A stretch of DNA of 64,000 nt from Pomphorhynchus laevis (GCA_012934845.2 WNNJ02000980.1:186001-250000); one strand, 5' to 3'; shown: positions 35,260 through 44,901, counted from the first letter of the stretch. The notes: generated from the sequence alone by a model not told the origin. Program-made: numbers and translations.

Positions 35260-35330
35260 GGCAGCCGAAACGGCGTGTGATAGTTCATCTTACTGACGAT
35301 GGCTGCCGGCTATCACATGACCGTCTAGGA
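35260..35330 (+). ncRNA. Permuted hammerhead motif, unit 5
   Basis: Identical to 34903-34973, 357 bp further on. Confidence 0.55.
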
Positions 35331-35379
35331 GTGACGAGAGTTTGCAGACTGAAGAATATGCTCGATTCGAACACTTACT

Positions 35380-35382
<3 letters not shown>

Positions 35383-35462
<80 letters not shown>
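35383..35462. repeat. (TA)n microsatellite
   Basis: About 40 TA units, cutting into the last 357-bp unit right after its acttactt sequence. Confidence 0.98.
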
Positions 35463-35467
<5 letters not shown>

Positions 35468-35469
35468 TG

Positions 35470-35640
35470 CATTGTACGTTGTACACTATCGCTGGGACTC
35501 TCACAGGAGTACAATAGATTTATGTTTATCTTACGATTTACACCAGCACAAGCAAAATAGATTCAAAATTTTATTGAAAACGTTTCGCTCTTTGGAGCTT
35601 TGTCAATCTAGAGTGAGAGCACAATAAAGTTAACAATTAA
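35470..35640 (-). repeat. Penelope 3'-terminal fragment
   Basis: On the minus strand reads UUGACAAAGCUC, caaa, GAGC, GAAACGUUUU (35574-35610), the hairpin-GAAACG end seen in other Penelopes here. The hammerhead CUGAUGA strand is degenerate (UUGACAA). Confidence 0.6.
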
Positions 35641-35771
35641 TAAAACAAAGTAATTATTTAAGGTGGAATTATGTAATATCGACATCCCATTTGTAAATGT
35701 TCTGAATTTAACCCATGATTAGTATCTGTTAATAGTTGACCTACAATTCTCTGCTCTTTTATATATATTAG

Positions 35772-36180
35772 TTTGAAGAAATCCCAGGAGTACGGATCTA
35801 ATATCCAAGGTAGTAAAGAGTCAAAAAATTATTTTACTACTATAAACACTAGCAAAGAACAGAGACTTTTTATTTAAAACGTTTCGTCCGAATCTAGGAC
35901 TTTTTCAATATGAAAAAATACAGTAATTAGAGTCATAAAATCTGAAAAAGACTTTGTCTGTATATAATTAATCTGGTCGCCAAAAATATGTGTGTTCTAT
36001 ATTGATACCTTTTCCTTTGTCGCACATCAATTGACCTATCCACTGTTGTTCTAATTTTTTGCGGGTGACTTTTTCATCGACATTGCCCGCTATAACACAA
36101 TATGTGAAGCAATCAGTGGTGGTATCGTGGCATTTGACACAATTATTAACTATGGCTTTATATATATGTATATATATCGT
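35772..36180 (-). repeat. Second copy of PLE-1 3' end
   Basis: Matches 32278-32650 with few changes, inverted. It holds the end of the GIY-YIG frame (35968-36165, VNNCVKCHDTTTDC to FWRPD) and the 3' end with GUCC, loop, GGAC, GAAACG (35875-35905). It is truncated at the coding side. Confidence 0.85.
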
Positions 36181-36192
36181 TAAACAAACCAA

Positions 36193-36425
36193 ATCAAGAA
36201 TCGAGTAACAGCGGCGATTTTTCTTTTTTTAGCACAATACAAGGGCTAAGCTTTCGGCGTAAAAGCCTTCTTCAGAGTTGTAAATATTTATTTGTTAGCA
36301 GCTTAGAATTTCAAATAAATATTTACAACTCTGAAGAGGGCTTTTACGCCGAAAGCTTAGCCCTTGTATTGTGCTATAAAAGAAAAATCGCTGCTGTTAC
36401 TCGATTCTTGATTTGATTTGTTTAA
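36193..36425. repeat. Palindromic element with hammerhead-like cores in both arms
   Basis: Inverted arms of about 100 bp (about 36195-36290 and 36315-36420). Each arm carries CUGAAGA, AGGC or GGGC, loop, GCC, GAAAGC facing outwards (minus 36251-36276, plus 36331-36356). It is probably a paired Penelope terminus without coding part. Confidence 0.65.
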
Positions 36426-36481
36426 CGATTTATTTGAAAGCAGCCTCAATGGGCTCTCGAGTTCGATTTGATAATAATATT

Positions 36482-36483
<2 letters not shown>

Positions 36484-36570
<87 letters not shown>
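36484..36570. repeat. (TA)n microsatellite
   Basis: About 43 TA units upstream of PLE-3. Confidence 0.98.
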
Positions 36571-36572
<2 letters not shown>

Positions 36573-36644
36573 TTTGATTCAACCAGGACTGTCGATTACA
36601 CCTATCTGCTTTTCTCTATATATAGAGAATTTCATGCTTCTACA

Positions 36645-36693
36645 CTGCAAGACGGCGTACCGTTTCGGCTTTGAGAAGCCTCATCAGTTGCAG
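36645..36693 (-). ncRNA. Canonical type I hammerhead ribozyme motif
   Basis: Minus strand: CUGCAA, CUGAUGA, stem II GGCUU/AAGCC, GAAA, stem III ACGG/CCGU with loop UACG, cleavage-site C, then UUGCAG pairing with CUGCAA over 6 bp. Core bases all match the hammerhead consensus. Minimal hammerheads with short stem III are described in Penelope terminal repeats. Confidence 0.9.
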
Positions 36694-37163
36694 CAATACA
36701 GTGTATACACATGAAAAACATACTATATATAGATTAAAGCAGAAAGAATTCACTATATGCTAATTGCATGACGTAGCTTGCGCATTCGAAGTCAATGCAA
36801 TGCAGTGAATTCTTTTCAGTGTAATAGACATCAGCGGGATCACTAAATGACCAATATAATAGATTACAAAGGAAACAGTACCGCCGCCTGGGATCCTCGC
36901 AGGACCAATATATAAATAAAAGGTTTGAATCAACCCTTTTTTTATATATTGGTCCTGCGAGGATCCCAGGCGGCGGTACTGTTTCCTTTGTAATCTATTA
37001 TATTGGTCATTTAGTGATCCCGCTGATGTCTATTACACTGAAAAGAATTCACTGCATTGCATTGACTTCGAATGCGCAAGCTACGTCATGCAATTAGCAT
37101 ATAGTGAATTCTTTCTGCTTTAATCTATATATAGTATGTTTTTCATGTGTATACACTGTATTG

Positions 37164-37210
37164 CTGCAACTGATGAGGCTTCTCAAAGCCGAAACGGTAC
37201 GCCGTCTTGC
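37164..37210 (+). ncRNA. Canonical type I hammerhead ribozyme motif
   Basis: Plus-strand twin of the 36645-36693 motif in the other arm of the inverted repeat. The predicted cut is after C37206. Stem I is 4-5 bp here because the sequence changes one base (UUGCUG), and it runs into the RT frame. Confidence 0.88.
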
Positions 37211-38490
37211 TGGAGAAGTACAACTACGAATCCACCAATATACAAATGCTCCGAGAAATGCTGTCAACCGTACTTCGGTCAAACATATTTGAGTTTCAAG
37301 GTGATATATACAAGCAGATGGAAGGCACTGCAATGGGTAGCCCTGTTGCTCCAGCATATGCAGGTCTATACGTCGCGAGCATTGAAGAAGCCTTCTTTTC
37401 CACACAAGAATTCAAACCGTCGACGTGGATGAGATATGTCGATGACATATTTTTGATTTGGAAACATGGCAGAACAAAGTTGGACATGTTTATCGAGGCT
37501 CTCAACAAATTCAGTGAACTAAAGTTCACTATGACTGAACCAAATAACAAACGGGTCGCATTTCTCGATGTGGATATATATGTCGACACTCATGGACTAT
37601 GGCAGACGACTATGCACACGAAATTCGAAGGTACGAGATCTCTTATACACGCCAGCAGTGCTCACGCTCCAAAAGTAAAGCGACTCATAATTCGGAACGA
37701 GATGATCCGAGCAAAGAAAATATGCTCTACTAATAGTGAATTTCTGAGAAACTCATCAAATATGCGTAAAGAGTTTATGGAAAGAGGGTACTCGAATAGA
37801 CTAGTCGAGAGGCAATACCGAGAAGTTTCAGCGATGCAACGTCACAATCTTTTAAGTATTCGCGAAAGAACACAGTCGAATGACAACATATTCAATTGTG
37901 CTGTCACCTTCCATCCAGCAATAATACGCATTCAGAAGGATATCAACAGTGCTGTCAATAATTTGTCAGCTGACCAACAACGGATCATCCTTAGACCACG
38001 CATCGGATTCAAAGGAGGACTATCAATTCACAATATTGTCGCTCCAACTCGGAAATCAAACAGAATAACAGGCAACATCAGTGGAGCATGTGGTCGTGCA
38101 CGCTGCAAATGCTGTCGCCAAATGAAAAGCACAACCACATTTAAAAGCTCAATCACAAACACGATGTATAGAGTAAAAGGTGAATTAACATGCCAGACAA
38201 AAGGCGCAGTATATATACACGAGTGTGTATGCTGTCCCGCCCAGTATGTAGGTCAAACAGGATCATCGTTCAACATCAGGGCCAACAACCGAAGGGCAGA
38301 CTTAACAGCTGTACGCTTAAATAACGACGGAGCTGTCAGACATATGATAGAAAATCCAAATCACAATATGGTCACAACATTAATCACAGCCGTGAGTGAC
38401 AACTACGACCGCAGGAAAGTAGAGCAATTTTGGATAGGTCAGCTCATGACCGACAAAAGTTTAAACACTGAACACGGTTTCAAACTGTGA
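37207..38490 (+). CDS. PLE-3 reverse transcriptase (C-half) and GIY-YIG endonuclease
   Basis: 427 codons without a stop. There is no natural ATG at the start: the frame enters from the ribozyme. Residues 39-50 are EGTAMGSPVAPA, WMRYVDDIFLIW (74-85) holds the catalytic Asp pair, VAFLDVDIYV (117-126), thumb to about 205, FHPAI (235-239), Cys cluster CGRARCKCC (295-303). The GIY-YIG domain follows from about 333: GAVYIHECVCCPAQYVGQTG, RANNRRADL, and RRKVEQFWIGQLMTDK near the end. RT motifs before the GTAMG box are absent, so the copy cannot prime its own synthesis. Confidence 0.85.
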   Translation: MLEKYNYESTNIQMLREMLSTVLRSNIFEFQGDIYKQMEGTAMGSPVAPAYAGLYVASIEEAFFSTQEFKPSTWMRYVDDIFLIWKHGRTKLDMFIEALNKFSELKFTMTEPNNKRVAFLDVDIYVDTHGLWQTTMHTKFEGTRSLIHASSAHAPKVKRLIIRNEMIRAKKICSTNSEFLRNSSNMRKEFMERGYSNRLVERQYREVSAMQRHNLLSIRERTQSNDNIFNCAVTFHPAIIRIQKDINSAVNNLSADQQRIILRPRIGFKGGLSIHNIVAPTRKSNRITGNISGACGRARCKCCRQMKSTTTFKSSITNTMYRVKGELTCQTKGAVYIHECVCCPAQYVGQTGSSFNIRANNRRADLTAVRLNNDGAVRHMIENPNHNMVTTLITAVSDNYDRRKVEQFWIGQLMTDKSLNTEHGFKL

Positions 38491-38606
38491 CATCGTACTT
38501 TCCTGTTGTTCTGTCTTCTGATTTTATGTTTGCTTCTTTCGTGTACAATGTACAATATAAGTGTAAGCGGAAACTATGGTGAGTAGCACTGATAATAATT
38601 TGTAAA

Positions 38607-38631
38607 CTGAAGAAGGGGAAATCCCGAAAGC
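38607..38631 (+). ncRNA. Variant hammerhead strand pair at PLE-3 3' end
   Basis: CUGAAGA, A, GGGG, loop aaa, UCCC, GAAAGC. Positions correspond to CUGANGA, stem II and GAAA of a hammerhead. I could not find a convincing stem III and cleavage strand. Confidence 0.5.
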
Positions 38632-38745
38632 TATTTTCTTGCTAATAACAAATTAAATTTTCGCTTGCTTGATTTGAAAATCTATTAATATTTTGAAAGA
38701 ATTGTCATCACGACAATCTCGAGCAACGCCGATTTGACTAATCCT

Positions 38746-38747
<2 letters not shown>

Positions 38748-38813
<66 letters not shown>
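38748..38813. repeat. (TA)n microsatellite
   Basis: About 33 TA units inside the diverged terminal unit. Confidence 0.98.
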
Positions 38814-38815
<2 letters not shown>

Positions 38816-38836
38816 TGTCTTTATAGTTATCACAAA

Positions 38837-38907
38837 AGCAGTCGAAACGTACCCTAACCACTTCATCCGACTGACGATGACTGCTGGGTGGTTAGGATCG
38901 TCTCGGA
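38837..38907 (+). ncRNA. Permuted hammerhead motif, diverged family
   Basis: AGCAGTC (38837-38843), GAAA, CG, then CCTAACCAC (38853-38861), TCCGA (38866-38870), CTGACGA (38871-38877), GACTGCT (38879-38885), GTGGTTAGG (38888-38896), CGT (38899-38901), C, TCGGA (38903-38907). Stem II 7 bp, stem III 3 + 9 bp, stem I 5 bp, all Watson-Crick. Compared with 34903-34973 the stems have changed by paired substitutions while the core strands are unchanged. Confidence 0.65.
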
Positions 38908-38999
38908 GTGATACATTAGACTGATGGAGCTGATGATCGAAGTCCAGTTATTTAGCAGCAAATTTGGATTAAAAATCAATCGTAGTAAAAATCAATAAT

Positions 39000-39880
39000 A
39001 TACAGATCAGCTAAGTCTACATATTTTATACTTTATATAAATTAAAAATAATTATAATTATTTATAATTAGTAATTATAAATAATCAATGATTATTTATA
39101 ATCATTTAGTATAAATAATAAATTATTAAAAGATTAAATAATTACTTCTTACAAAAGATCAACCTTTTGTGAGAAGGTTGCATTTCCCACATCCAGCTGA
39201 ACAAGTTAGAGACACTTGCCCAGAGGCGTTAAAAATAATAATGTCGTATAAGCATAGTTTCTGAACAAAAGTTATATTACCGGGAAAACAAAGTCCGCAG
39301 ATCAATAATATCATGTCAGTAGAACATATCAGATCAGATAACTGAGTTTACGTCTTTTATGCTTTATATAAATTATAAATAATTATAAATAAAAAATTAT
39401 AAATAATATATAAATGTCATTGAGATATATTCATATAATTATATATTATATATAATTGTATAGTGAAAAATTGATTTGTATAATGAAATATTTAATATTT
39501 TAATAATATTTTGTTAATTTAAATTCTCCATTATAAAAAAGAAAATTTGTTGATTCATTAAACTTGCATGAAAATTAACAGAAAATTAGTCGTATCAATA
39601 ATACATAGTTTCAGTATTTCTGACAAAGGTCATATTACCGGAAAACAAAGTCCATCAGTCAATAATAACTTGTCAGTGGAAGAAATCAGATCAGCTAACT
39701 GAGTCTACGTATTTTTTACTGTAGAAATATTAAAAATAAAGATAAATAATAAAAAATTATATAAGATTTTATAATTTATTTTTGTTTCAAGTTTAAATTT
39801 AAATTGTATTAAATACTATATAATTATTTATTATTATATTTTTAATTTATATATAAAATACTTAGATACGTAGATTTACG
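39000..39880. repeat. AT-rich block with repeated terminal motif
   Basis: Contains the motif agctaactgagtctacgtat or close variants at about 39003, 39333 and 39690, and an inverted form at about 39864. Some 300 bp lies between occurrences, with similar sequence after each (short runs of attataaat). It looks like several short non-autonomous elements or PLE termini. No gene is seen. Confidence 0.5.
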
Positions 39881-39999
39881 GGTGCTCAAGTGTAAATTTC
39901 GTAAATATTTTCAAAAATTATTAAGGAAATTCATATATATTATTTCATATACTCTAACCCACCACAGACAAAACTAACGAGCTTTTATTTGATATTTAG

Positions 40000-40330
40000 A
40001 CTTTTCACATATTGCCGCCAAAGAAGGAATACCACGAGGCGTAGAAACATGGTGCGCAGCTCTTTACAAAATAGTGTCATTAACAGTTCAAATCCACCAG
40101 TATATGTTAACGTAGAAAACGCAAATGCGACAGCATCTACAACAGGTATTGATTTAAATAATGTAAATATGAAGGATACGCATCAACTCAGAAATTACTG
40201 CAAGTACCATAATCAATTCGTAAATAAAAATGGGCGACAAAAATGTCAGTGTTTTACGATTGAAGATTTTTTATCTAAGATAAATGTTAATAAATATCGC
40301 GCTGTGGTGCCTTGGTTTTTCAATCATTAA
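40000..40330 (+). CDS. Exon-like reading frame, unidentified
   Basis: An acceptor-like sequence (gatatttag) precedes a frame beginning LFTYCRQRRNTTRRRNM and ending VVPWFFNH with TAA. The Arg-rich opening and the lack of similarity to any repeat in the window suggest host sequence. Central part: NSSNPPVYVNVENA, CKYHNQFV, CQCFTIEDFLSKI. No family recognised. It could also be chance. Confidence 0.3.
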
Positions 40331-40718
40331 ATATATTTACTATTTAACGGTTTTAATTATAATATTAGGATGTTGTTACATTCCCAGCTAAAATCTTTTA
40401 GTTTTTAAAGCATTTTGTCAGGCTATAGATCAATCAGATTCACACATCTTGTTATACGAATGTAATGTTAGAAATCAATTCAAGACAATTGCCTTAGGAC
40501 TACAGTCCAATTGTACACGATAACGTTTCTCGCTAAATACGGTTTTTTATTATCAGTTATTGCACGAATTCAATTCAATTCAATTTTAATTTATATTTTT
40601 TGTATCAAATATTATGAGTTTTAGCTCTTGTCAATACCATCAAGTACAACAGTTTCAAGAATATTACAATATTAATTTTTAAATATTTCTAATAGTTCAA
40701 CTACAAGTTTTTGTATAG

Positions 40719-41128
40719 AGGATATTCGCTCGGCGGATCACGAGAGACATCGTAATTCATCATTCGTGAACTTCTTTAAGCGACATAGACAATTAGTCAC
40801 AAATGTAGGTATTGTTGGCGTGCCGACCGCAAACTCAAGCATACCTCCACTTCCTCCACCGGAATATACAGATTTATATCCTAAAAAAGTCAATGTAAAT
40901 TTGCAAACGGACCATACCAATCAATTTGAGAGCAATAATTCTGATGTTAATCAAGGGAGGAGAATAATTCAAAGTTCATTGTCATACCCAAATGAACAAC
41001 GATCCTCAAGAAGCAACGAGGATAGCTCATTAGTTCATCATTCTTCTCGTAAGAGTCACCAGTTTTACAAAAGCATATTCAAGAAAAACTCTCCGGTAGA
41101 AGAAAACGCTAACCAGGACTCTTGTTAG
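40719..41128 (+). CDS. Exon-like reading frame with PPxY motif, unidentified
   Basis: Acceptor ttttgtatag at 40718, then an open frame of about 136 codons to TAG: EDIRSADHERHRNSSFVNFF, KRHRQLVTNVGIVGVP, SIPPLPPPEYTDLYP, and a Ser-rich polar tail ending ENANQDSC. Codon use is balanced, unlike the AT-rich surroundings, and no similar sequence occurs elsewhere in the window. PPPEY is a WW-domain ligand type. It looks like the last exon of a plus-strand host gene, possibly the same gene as 40000-40330. I do not recognise the protein. Confidence 0.45.
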
Positions 41129-41262
41129 TTAATATTATGATGTCGTTGATTTTTTATCGATAATTTCTAATATTTAAACGTTTCACTCTAAATTGACTTT
41201 CAAAAATTTTCTCATGCATTAATTTATTAATACATTAATATTAATTACCATTAATAATATAT

Positions 41263-41553
41263 AAATTATACATAATTAATTAAATTATTTATTATTTATT
41301 TATTTGTGAGTGATAGTTATTGACGCAGTTGAAGTTATCGCAATCCCACTTCAGATGTTTGTTGCTTGATCGATTACATTCTAGAGTTTGGTTCCAAACC
41401 AAATCTTTTTATAGTTGGTGATTTCAACTTAGCGACAGTAGATTGGAACACCTACACATCTTCCGTGTGTGGTAATAATATATAAATTATACATAATTAA
41501 TTAAATTATTAATTATTTATTTGTGAGTGATAGTTATTGACGCAGTTGAATTG
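41263..41553 (+). repeat. LINE endonuclease scrap between two ~75-bp direct repeats
   Basis: The sequence ataatatataaattatacat through tattgacgcagttgaa occurs at about 41263-41335 and 41471-41550. Between them, 41385-41460 encodes LFIVGDFNLATVDWNTYTSS, a non-LTR endonuclease motif. Confidence 0.6.
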
Positions 41554-42038
41554 CCGTTCATGTTGATAAAACCCTTTGAATTTGCATTATTGAGTGTTGA
41601 AAGTTCAGATTAAGAGCAATAAAGAAGTACGACAATATCTAATTTTGCATACCCCTAAACGAATATATACCTCTATGGAATATCTCTGTGGAATTTGTAA
41701 AAAAATAAATTTTGTTAAGCTTTATACTTAAAGCCTAACATTTATATTCATTATAAATAATATATATGTGGCATATATATTTATAGTTTCTTATAAAAAC
41801 CAAAAAAAACTTAAAAAGATAATTTTTATTTTATTTACGTCATACATTATAAATATTCAGTATTATCATGACGAAATATAATGAAATATAACGAAATATA
41901 AATACAATTCGAAATATATATTCGAATTGCCACACTACTTATTAATCATACAATGGATACTACAATGTAAGGATACAACAAAAATGTTCATCTTTGCTCC
42001 CGAAAGCAAAAATGAAATATTTTTTGAAATATAATATT

Positions 42039-42450
42039 TATATTCTGATTGAATGAATCGGGAAGACTAAACAGCATAAACTAACTCTATGCTGTTTCGA
42101 CTTTTGAGTCTCATCAGTAGGGTGTGGATTGAAGACAACTGGATTGAAGTGCATCATCCCTAGACAGCTCAAAGAGTCCATCTAGTACACATCCGTTACC
42201 TAGGAATAACACTGGTCAGTAGGAGGCTGCTGAACGAGTACATTCCTAGTACATTGATGTGTACTAGAAGGACTTATTGGGCCGTCTAGGGATGATGCAC
42301 TTCAATTTAGTTGTGCAGCAGCTCCCTACTGACAAGTGTAAATTCCTAGTACATCGATGTGTACTAGAAGGACTTATTGAGCTGTCTAGGAGTGATGCAC
42401 TTCAATCCAGTTGTGCAGTAGCCCCTACTGATGAGACTCAAAAGTCGAGA
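42039..42450. mobile_element. Hammerhead-bearing palindromic element P1, right end truncated
   Basis: The left end (42039-42125) matches that of P2. The right end has ctactgatgagactcaaaag (42427) but breaks off after the GAAA strand. Internal sequence has repeated ctagtacatcgatgtgta and gtctaggg blocks. No coding capacity. Confidence 0.7.
42067..42120 (-). ncRNA. Hammerhead ribozyme motif, P1 left end
   Basis: CUGAUGA, stem II GACU/AGUC with loop caaa, GAAA, stem III ACAGCAUA/UAUGCUGU (8 bp), then U as cleavage-site base. Stem I is only 3 bp (UAG with CUA). Canonical strand order. Confidence 0.75.
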
Positions 42451-42594
42451 GTCAGTTTTATAATATTACTAATATATACTAATATTATTACTATAATATA
42501 CTAATATTACTCTTTAATGATGCTATTTTAAATTAAAGATGTATTGAGACATTTTTAAAGATTGATACGTATTCTGATTGAAGGAATCGGGAAG

Positions 42595-42650
42595 ACTAAA
42601 CAGCATAAACTAACTCTATGCTGTTTCGACTTTTGAGTCTCATCAGTAGG
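42595..42650 (-). ncRNA. Hammerhead ribozyme motif, P2 left arm
   Basis: Same core and stems as the P1 motif; stem III is perfect over 8 bp. Confidence 0.75.
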
Positions 42651-42783
42651 GTGTGCTGCACGACTGGATCGAAGTGCATCACCCCTAGACAGCTCAGGAA
42701 GTCCTTCTAATACACATCCATGCACTAGGAATTAACACTGGTCAGTAGGGGCTGTAGGTGTGCTGTCCAGTTGGGCAGCACAC

Positions 42784-42838
42784 CCTACTGATGAGACTCA
42801 AAAGTCGAAACAGCATAGAGTTAGCTTATGATGTTTAG
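42784..42838 (+). ncRNA. Hammerhead ribozyme motif, P2 right arm
   Basis: CTGATGA at 42788-42794, GACT/AGTC stem II, GAAA at 42807-42810, stem III with one G-A mismatch, then T as cleavage-site base. Confidence 0.7.
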
Positions 42839-42964
42839 TCTTCCCGATTTATTCAATCAGAATAGAAATTGACGGGAAAAGTAGGTCATCTGTATAATAT
42901 TTATGAAATATTATTTTATATAAATTTTAAACATTTTGATATTTTACAACTTAAAAGTTAAAAA

Positions 42965-43156
42965 AACGTGGTTTACAGTTTTATTAAAAGTCTGTATATG
43001 ATAAACAGAACAGCAAAAAGAAACCTCAAATACAAAATCTGTTTGAAATGCGTCACATGTCCAATGGATCAAACGAAAACAGATTGCCGAATTGTAAATG
43101 CTGAATTACCGGAAACTTTGACAAAACCTGCAATGAGGAACATTAAATTAACCTAA
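42965..43156 (+). other. Short open frame after an acceptor-like site, uncertain
   Basis: gtggtttacag precedes FIKSLYMINRTAKRNLKYKI, CLKCVTCPMDQTKTDC and RNIKLT with TAA. The Cys pattern is suggestive but no family is recognised, and the surroundings are AT-rich repeats. Treat as a weak exon candidate. Confidence 0.2.
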
Positions 43157-43189
43157 TTAAATAATATTTTTATAATTAATTTCATTATT

Positions 43190-43510
43190 AATTTTATGAT
43201 AACTGTAATTAGTTGTAATTATAATTCATTACAATTTAATAATTTTTTATAAAATTAATAAATAATTATTTAATAATTAAATAATTTAGTTTGTTTTTAG
43301 TAAATTATTTAAATTTCGTAATAACAAATTTTAGATAATCTAAAATTATTTAAAATAAAAGTAATACAAAATATACGAATAATAAAAATTAAAATTTTCA
43401 TATAAAAATTTAAAAATCAAATTAGCAGTTTAATTATTTTATTTATCATTATGATTAATTTATAATTATATTAAAATACGTAGACTCAGTTAGTTGATCT
43501 GACTTATTTC
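43190..43510 (+). repeat. AT-rich element ending in the cgtagactcagttag motif
   Basis: More than 85% AT over about 290 bp. It ends at 43475-43502 with the inverted form of the recurring terminal motif. No gene. Confidence 0.5.
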
Positions 43511-43844
43511 TATTAATTAATTTAAAGACGTAAATTGACTTAGTATTTATTAGCTGAATTTTGATCATTAGGGGAATATTCGTGTTTAATGCACATAATC
43601 AAAAAAATTTAAAAAGTAAATCGATTTATCAATGAGTTGAAACATTGTAACTTAATAATAGTATTCCATAAAAACGTTATAAAATAATAATGCTTATTTT
43701 TTATAACAGTGATGTATATTTGCATAATTAAAACACATGCTACTTAGAAAGTAGCTTCGAACTGTTAACCAGTGGCTTCAAACAAGATAACCTACCTTAT
43801 ATATCATAGATAATCTACTTTATCAATTATAACCTACGTTACCC

Positions 43845-44545
43845 ACGTCGCTCCTGTTTTCCAGACTTAATTATTGCCTTACCATATTTGCCAACTCTTC
43901 CAATTCTGCTCTTTTACCTCTCCAACGTATCATAAACTCTGCAGATCATGTCCTTTTGCGTCTTCGCAGCTTCAACCATATCTCCCGTCATCTTTCCGTC
44001 CTATCTTGAACCACCATAAACCGTCGTGATGAATTTCGTTTACGCATTGTTATCTTCCGCCTTCTATTTTGTCACTCACAATCCTACTTACACCTTGCTT
44101 ATCTTGATGATTCGCCCTTTGTCTTTTTGGCTCTGTGATCAAGTAATTTACTACGTCTCCACGTTTCTCCGCACTTAACTAACTATAGTCTCCTATCTTT
44201 TATCGTCGCTGCTCCACTTGTCTGGAATTCTGTGCCCGCTTAGGTCCGCTCTTCCTTACCGCTTCCACTCCTAAAGCAATGTCTACGTTCCTGCACAATA
44301 TATTCTCCCCTAAAATAAAAAAATTTATTCCCTCAGCATCCTATCCAACTCACAATTAATACCTCTAGAACGAACTACTCAACAAATTTGTGTACCCCGA
44401 CTTATTGCAACATCCCACTAATCTCCCTTATCTTTAATATACTTCCTTTAAACAAATGCATTTCACATTTTATTTTGTTTTAACATTTGTTTTTTACTTT
44501 TTCTTTGATGTAGAATTGTAAGGGCCAAAAGCGCGCATTTAAAAC
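43845..44545 (+). pseudogene. 5'-truncated LINE, CR1/L2-like 3' part
   Basis: Frame with LLFSRLNYCLTIFANSSNSA, LLPLQRIINSADHVLLRLRS and FNHISRHLSVLS, the RT-connection region also found in LINEs A-D. A decayed remainder and a 3' end with aataaaatatatt follow. Diverged enough to be a third family. It lies just downstream of the last visible PTPA exon, in the opposite orientation. Confidence 0.7.
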
Positions 44546-44793
44546 TATAAATAAAATATATTTATAATCAATTAATAAAGTTAATTTTTTAATTTTTAAT
44601 TAATAATTTTAATAAACAAATTATCGAAAATTTTCAATTGTCGTAAATTAAAAAACAATTTGCAGTTTTAAAATACTGCAAATTGTATATATATAAGTAT
44701 ATATATAAGTACAATATATAAGTACTGATAATACTTATTAAATTAAATACGAGTAAAATTATTAAAATAAAAATTTGAAAACGGATAAATCAC

Positions 44794-44901
44794 CTCCTCC
44801 TTATACATTTTGATGAATCCTCTGTGAATTTTGGCCCAAGTCGGGCTCGATGATATATTCCACAGTTGATTGGAATGTTCACAAAATGGCCCGGTTTTAA
44901 A
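44794..44901 (-). CDS. Ptpa: Ptpa exon e
   Basis: Acceptor tttctttctag, then FKTGPFCEHSNQLWNISSSP, TWAKIHRGFIKMYKEE. Donor gtgattt. No following exon was found down to 39 kb. Confidence 0.9.

Larger units (their letters stand above)
33812..35382. repeat. 357-bp PLE terminal-repeat array in inverted arrangement
   Basis: Units start at 33812, 34169 and 34526 (period 357) in one orientation, the third cut at about 34803. Two units in the opposite orientation follow (34807-35164 and 35165-35382), the last cut by a TA tract. The units are nearly identical, so the block is a large palindrome centred near 34804. A diverged single unit lies at 38685-38975. Each unit carries the permuted hammerhead motif. 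I take it as the pseudo-LTR of a Penelope family, by its ribozyme strands and its neighbours. Confidence 0.85.
36590..38665 (+). mobile_element. PLE-3: Penelope with inverted 5' terminal repeats and intact 3' coding half
   Basis: A long near-perfect inverted repeat (36644-36917 against 36938-37211, short spacer) with a hammerhead at each outer end leads directly into a 427-codon frame for RT palm, thumb and GIY-YIG. A 3' end with a variant hammerhead strand pair (38607-38631) follows. An inverted leading repeat is a known Penelope arrangement. The RT N-terminus is missing. Confidence 0.85.
38685..38975 (+). repeat. Diverged relative of the 357-bp unit, split by a TA tract
   Basis: 38690-38747 matches the unit part containing gaaagaattg and caatctcgagcaa. 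The ribozyme-bearing part follows the TA tract at 38814. Similarity outside the ribozyme is low, so this is a separate subfamily. Confidence 0.65.
42570..42867. mobile_element. Hammerhead-bearing palindromic element P2
   Basis: About 298 bp with terminal inverted repeats of about 85 bp (ttctgattgaaggaatcggg at the left, its complement at the right). Each arm carries a hammerhead facing outwards. The centre has a second hairpin (ggtgtgctg / cagcacacc). No coding capacity; the design resembles non-autonomous ribozyme-bearing retroelements or a paired Penelope terminus. Confidence 0.7.

Noticed and set aside
33676-35560. Frames made of alternating Ile-Tyr
   Set aside because: Translation of TA microsatellites.
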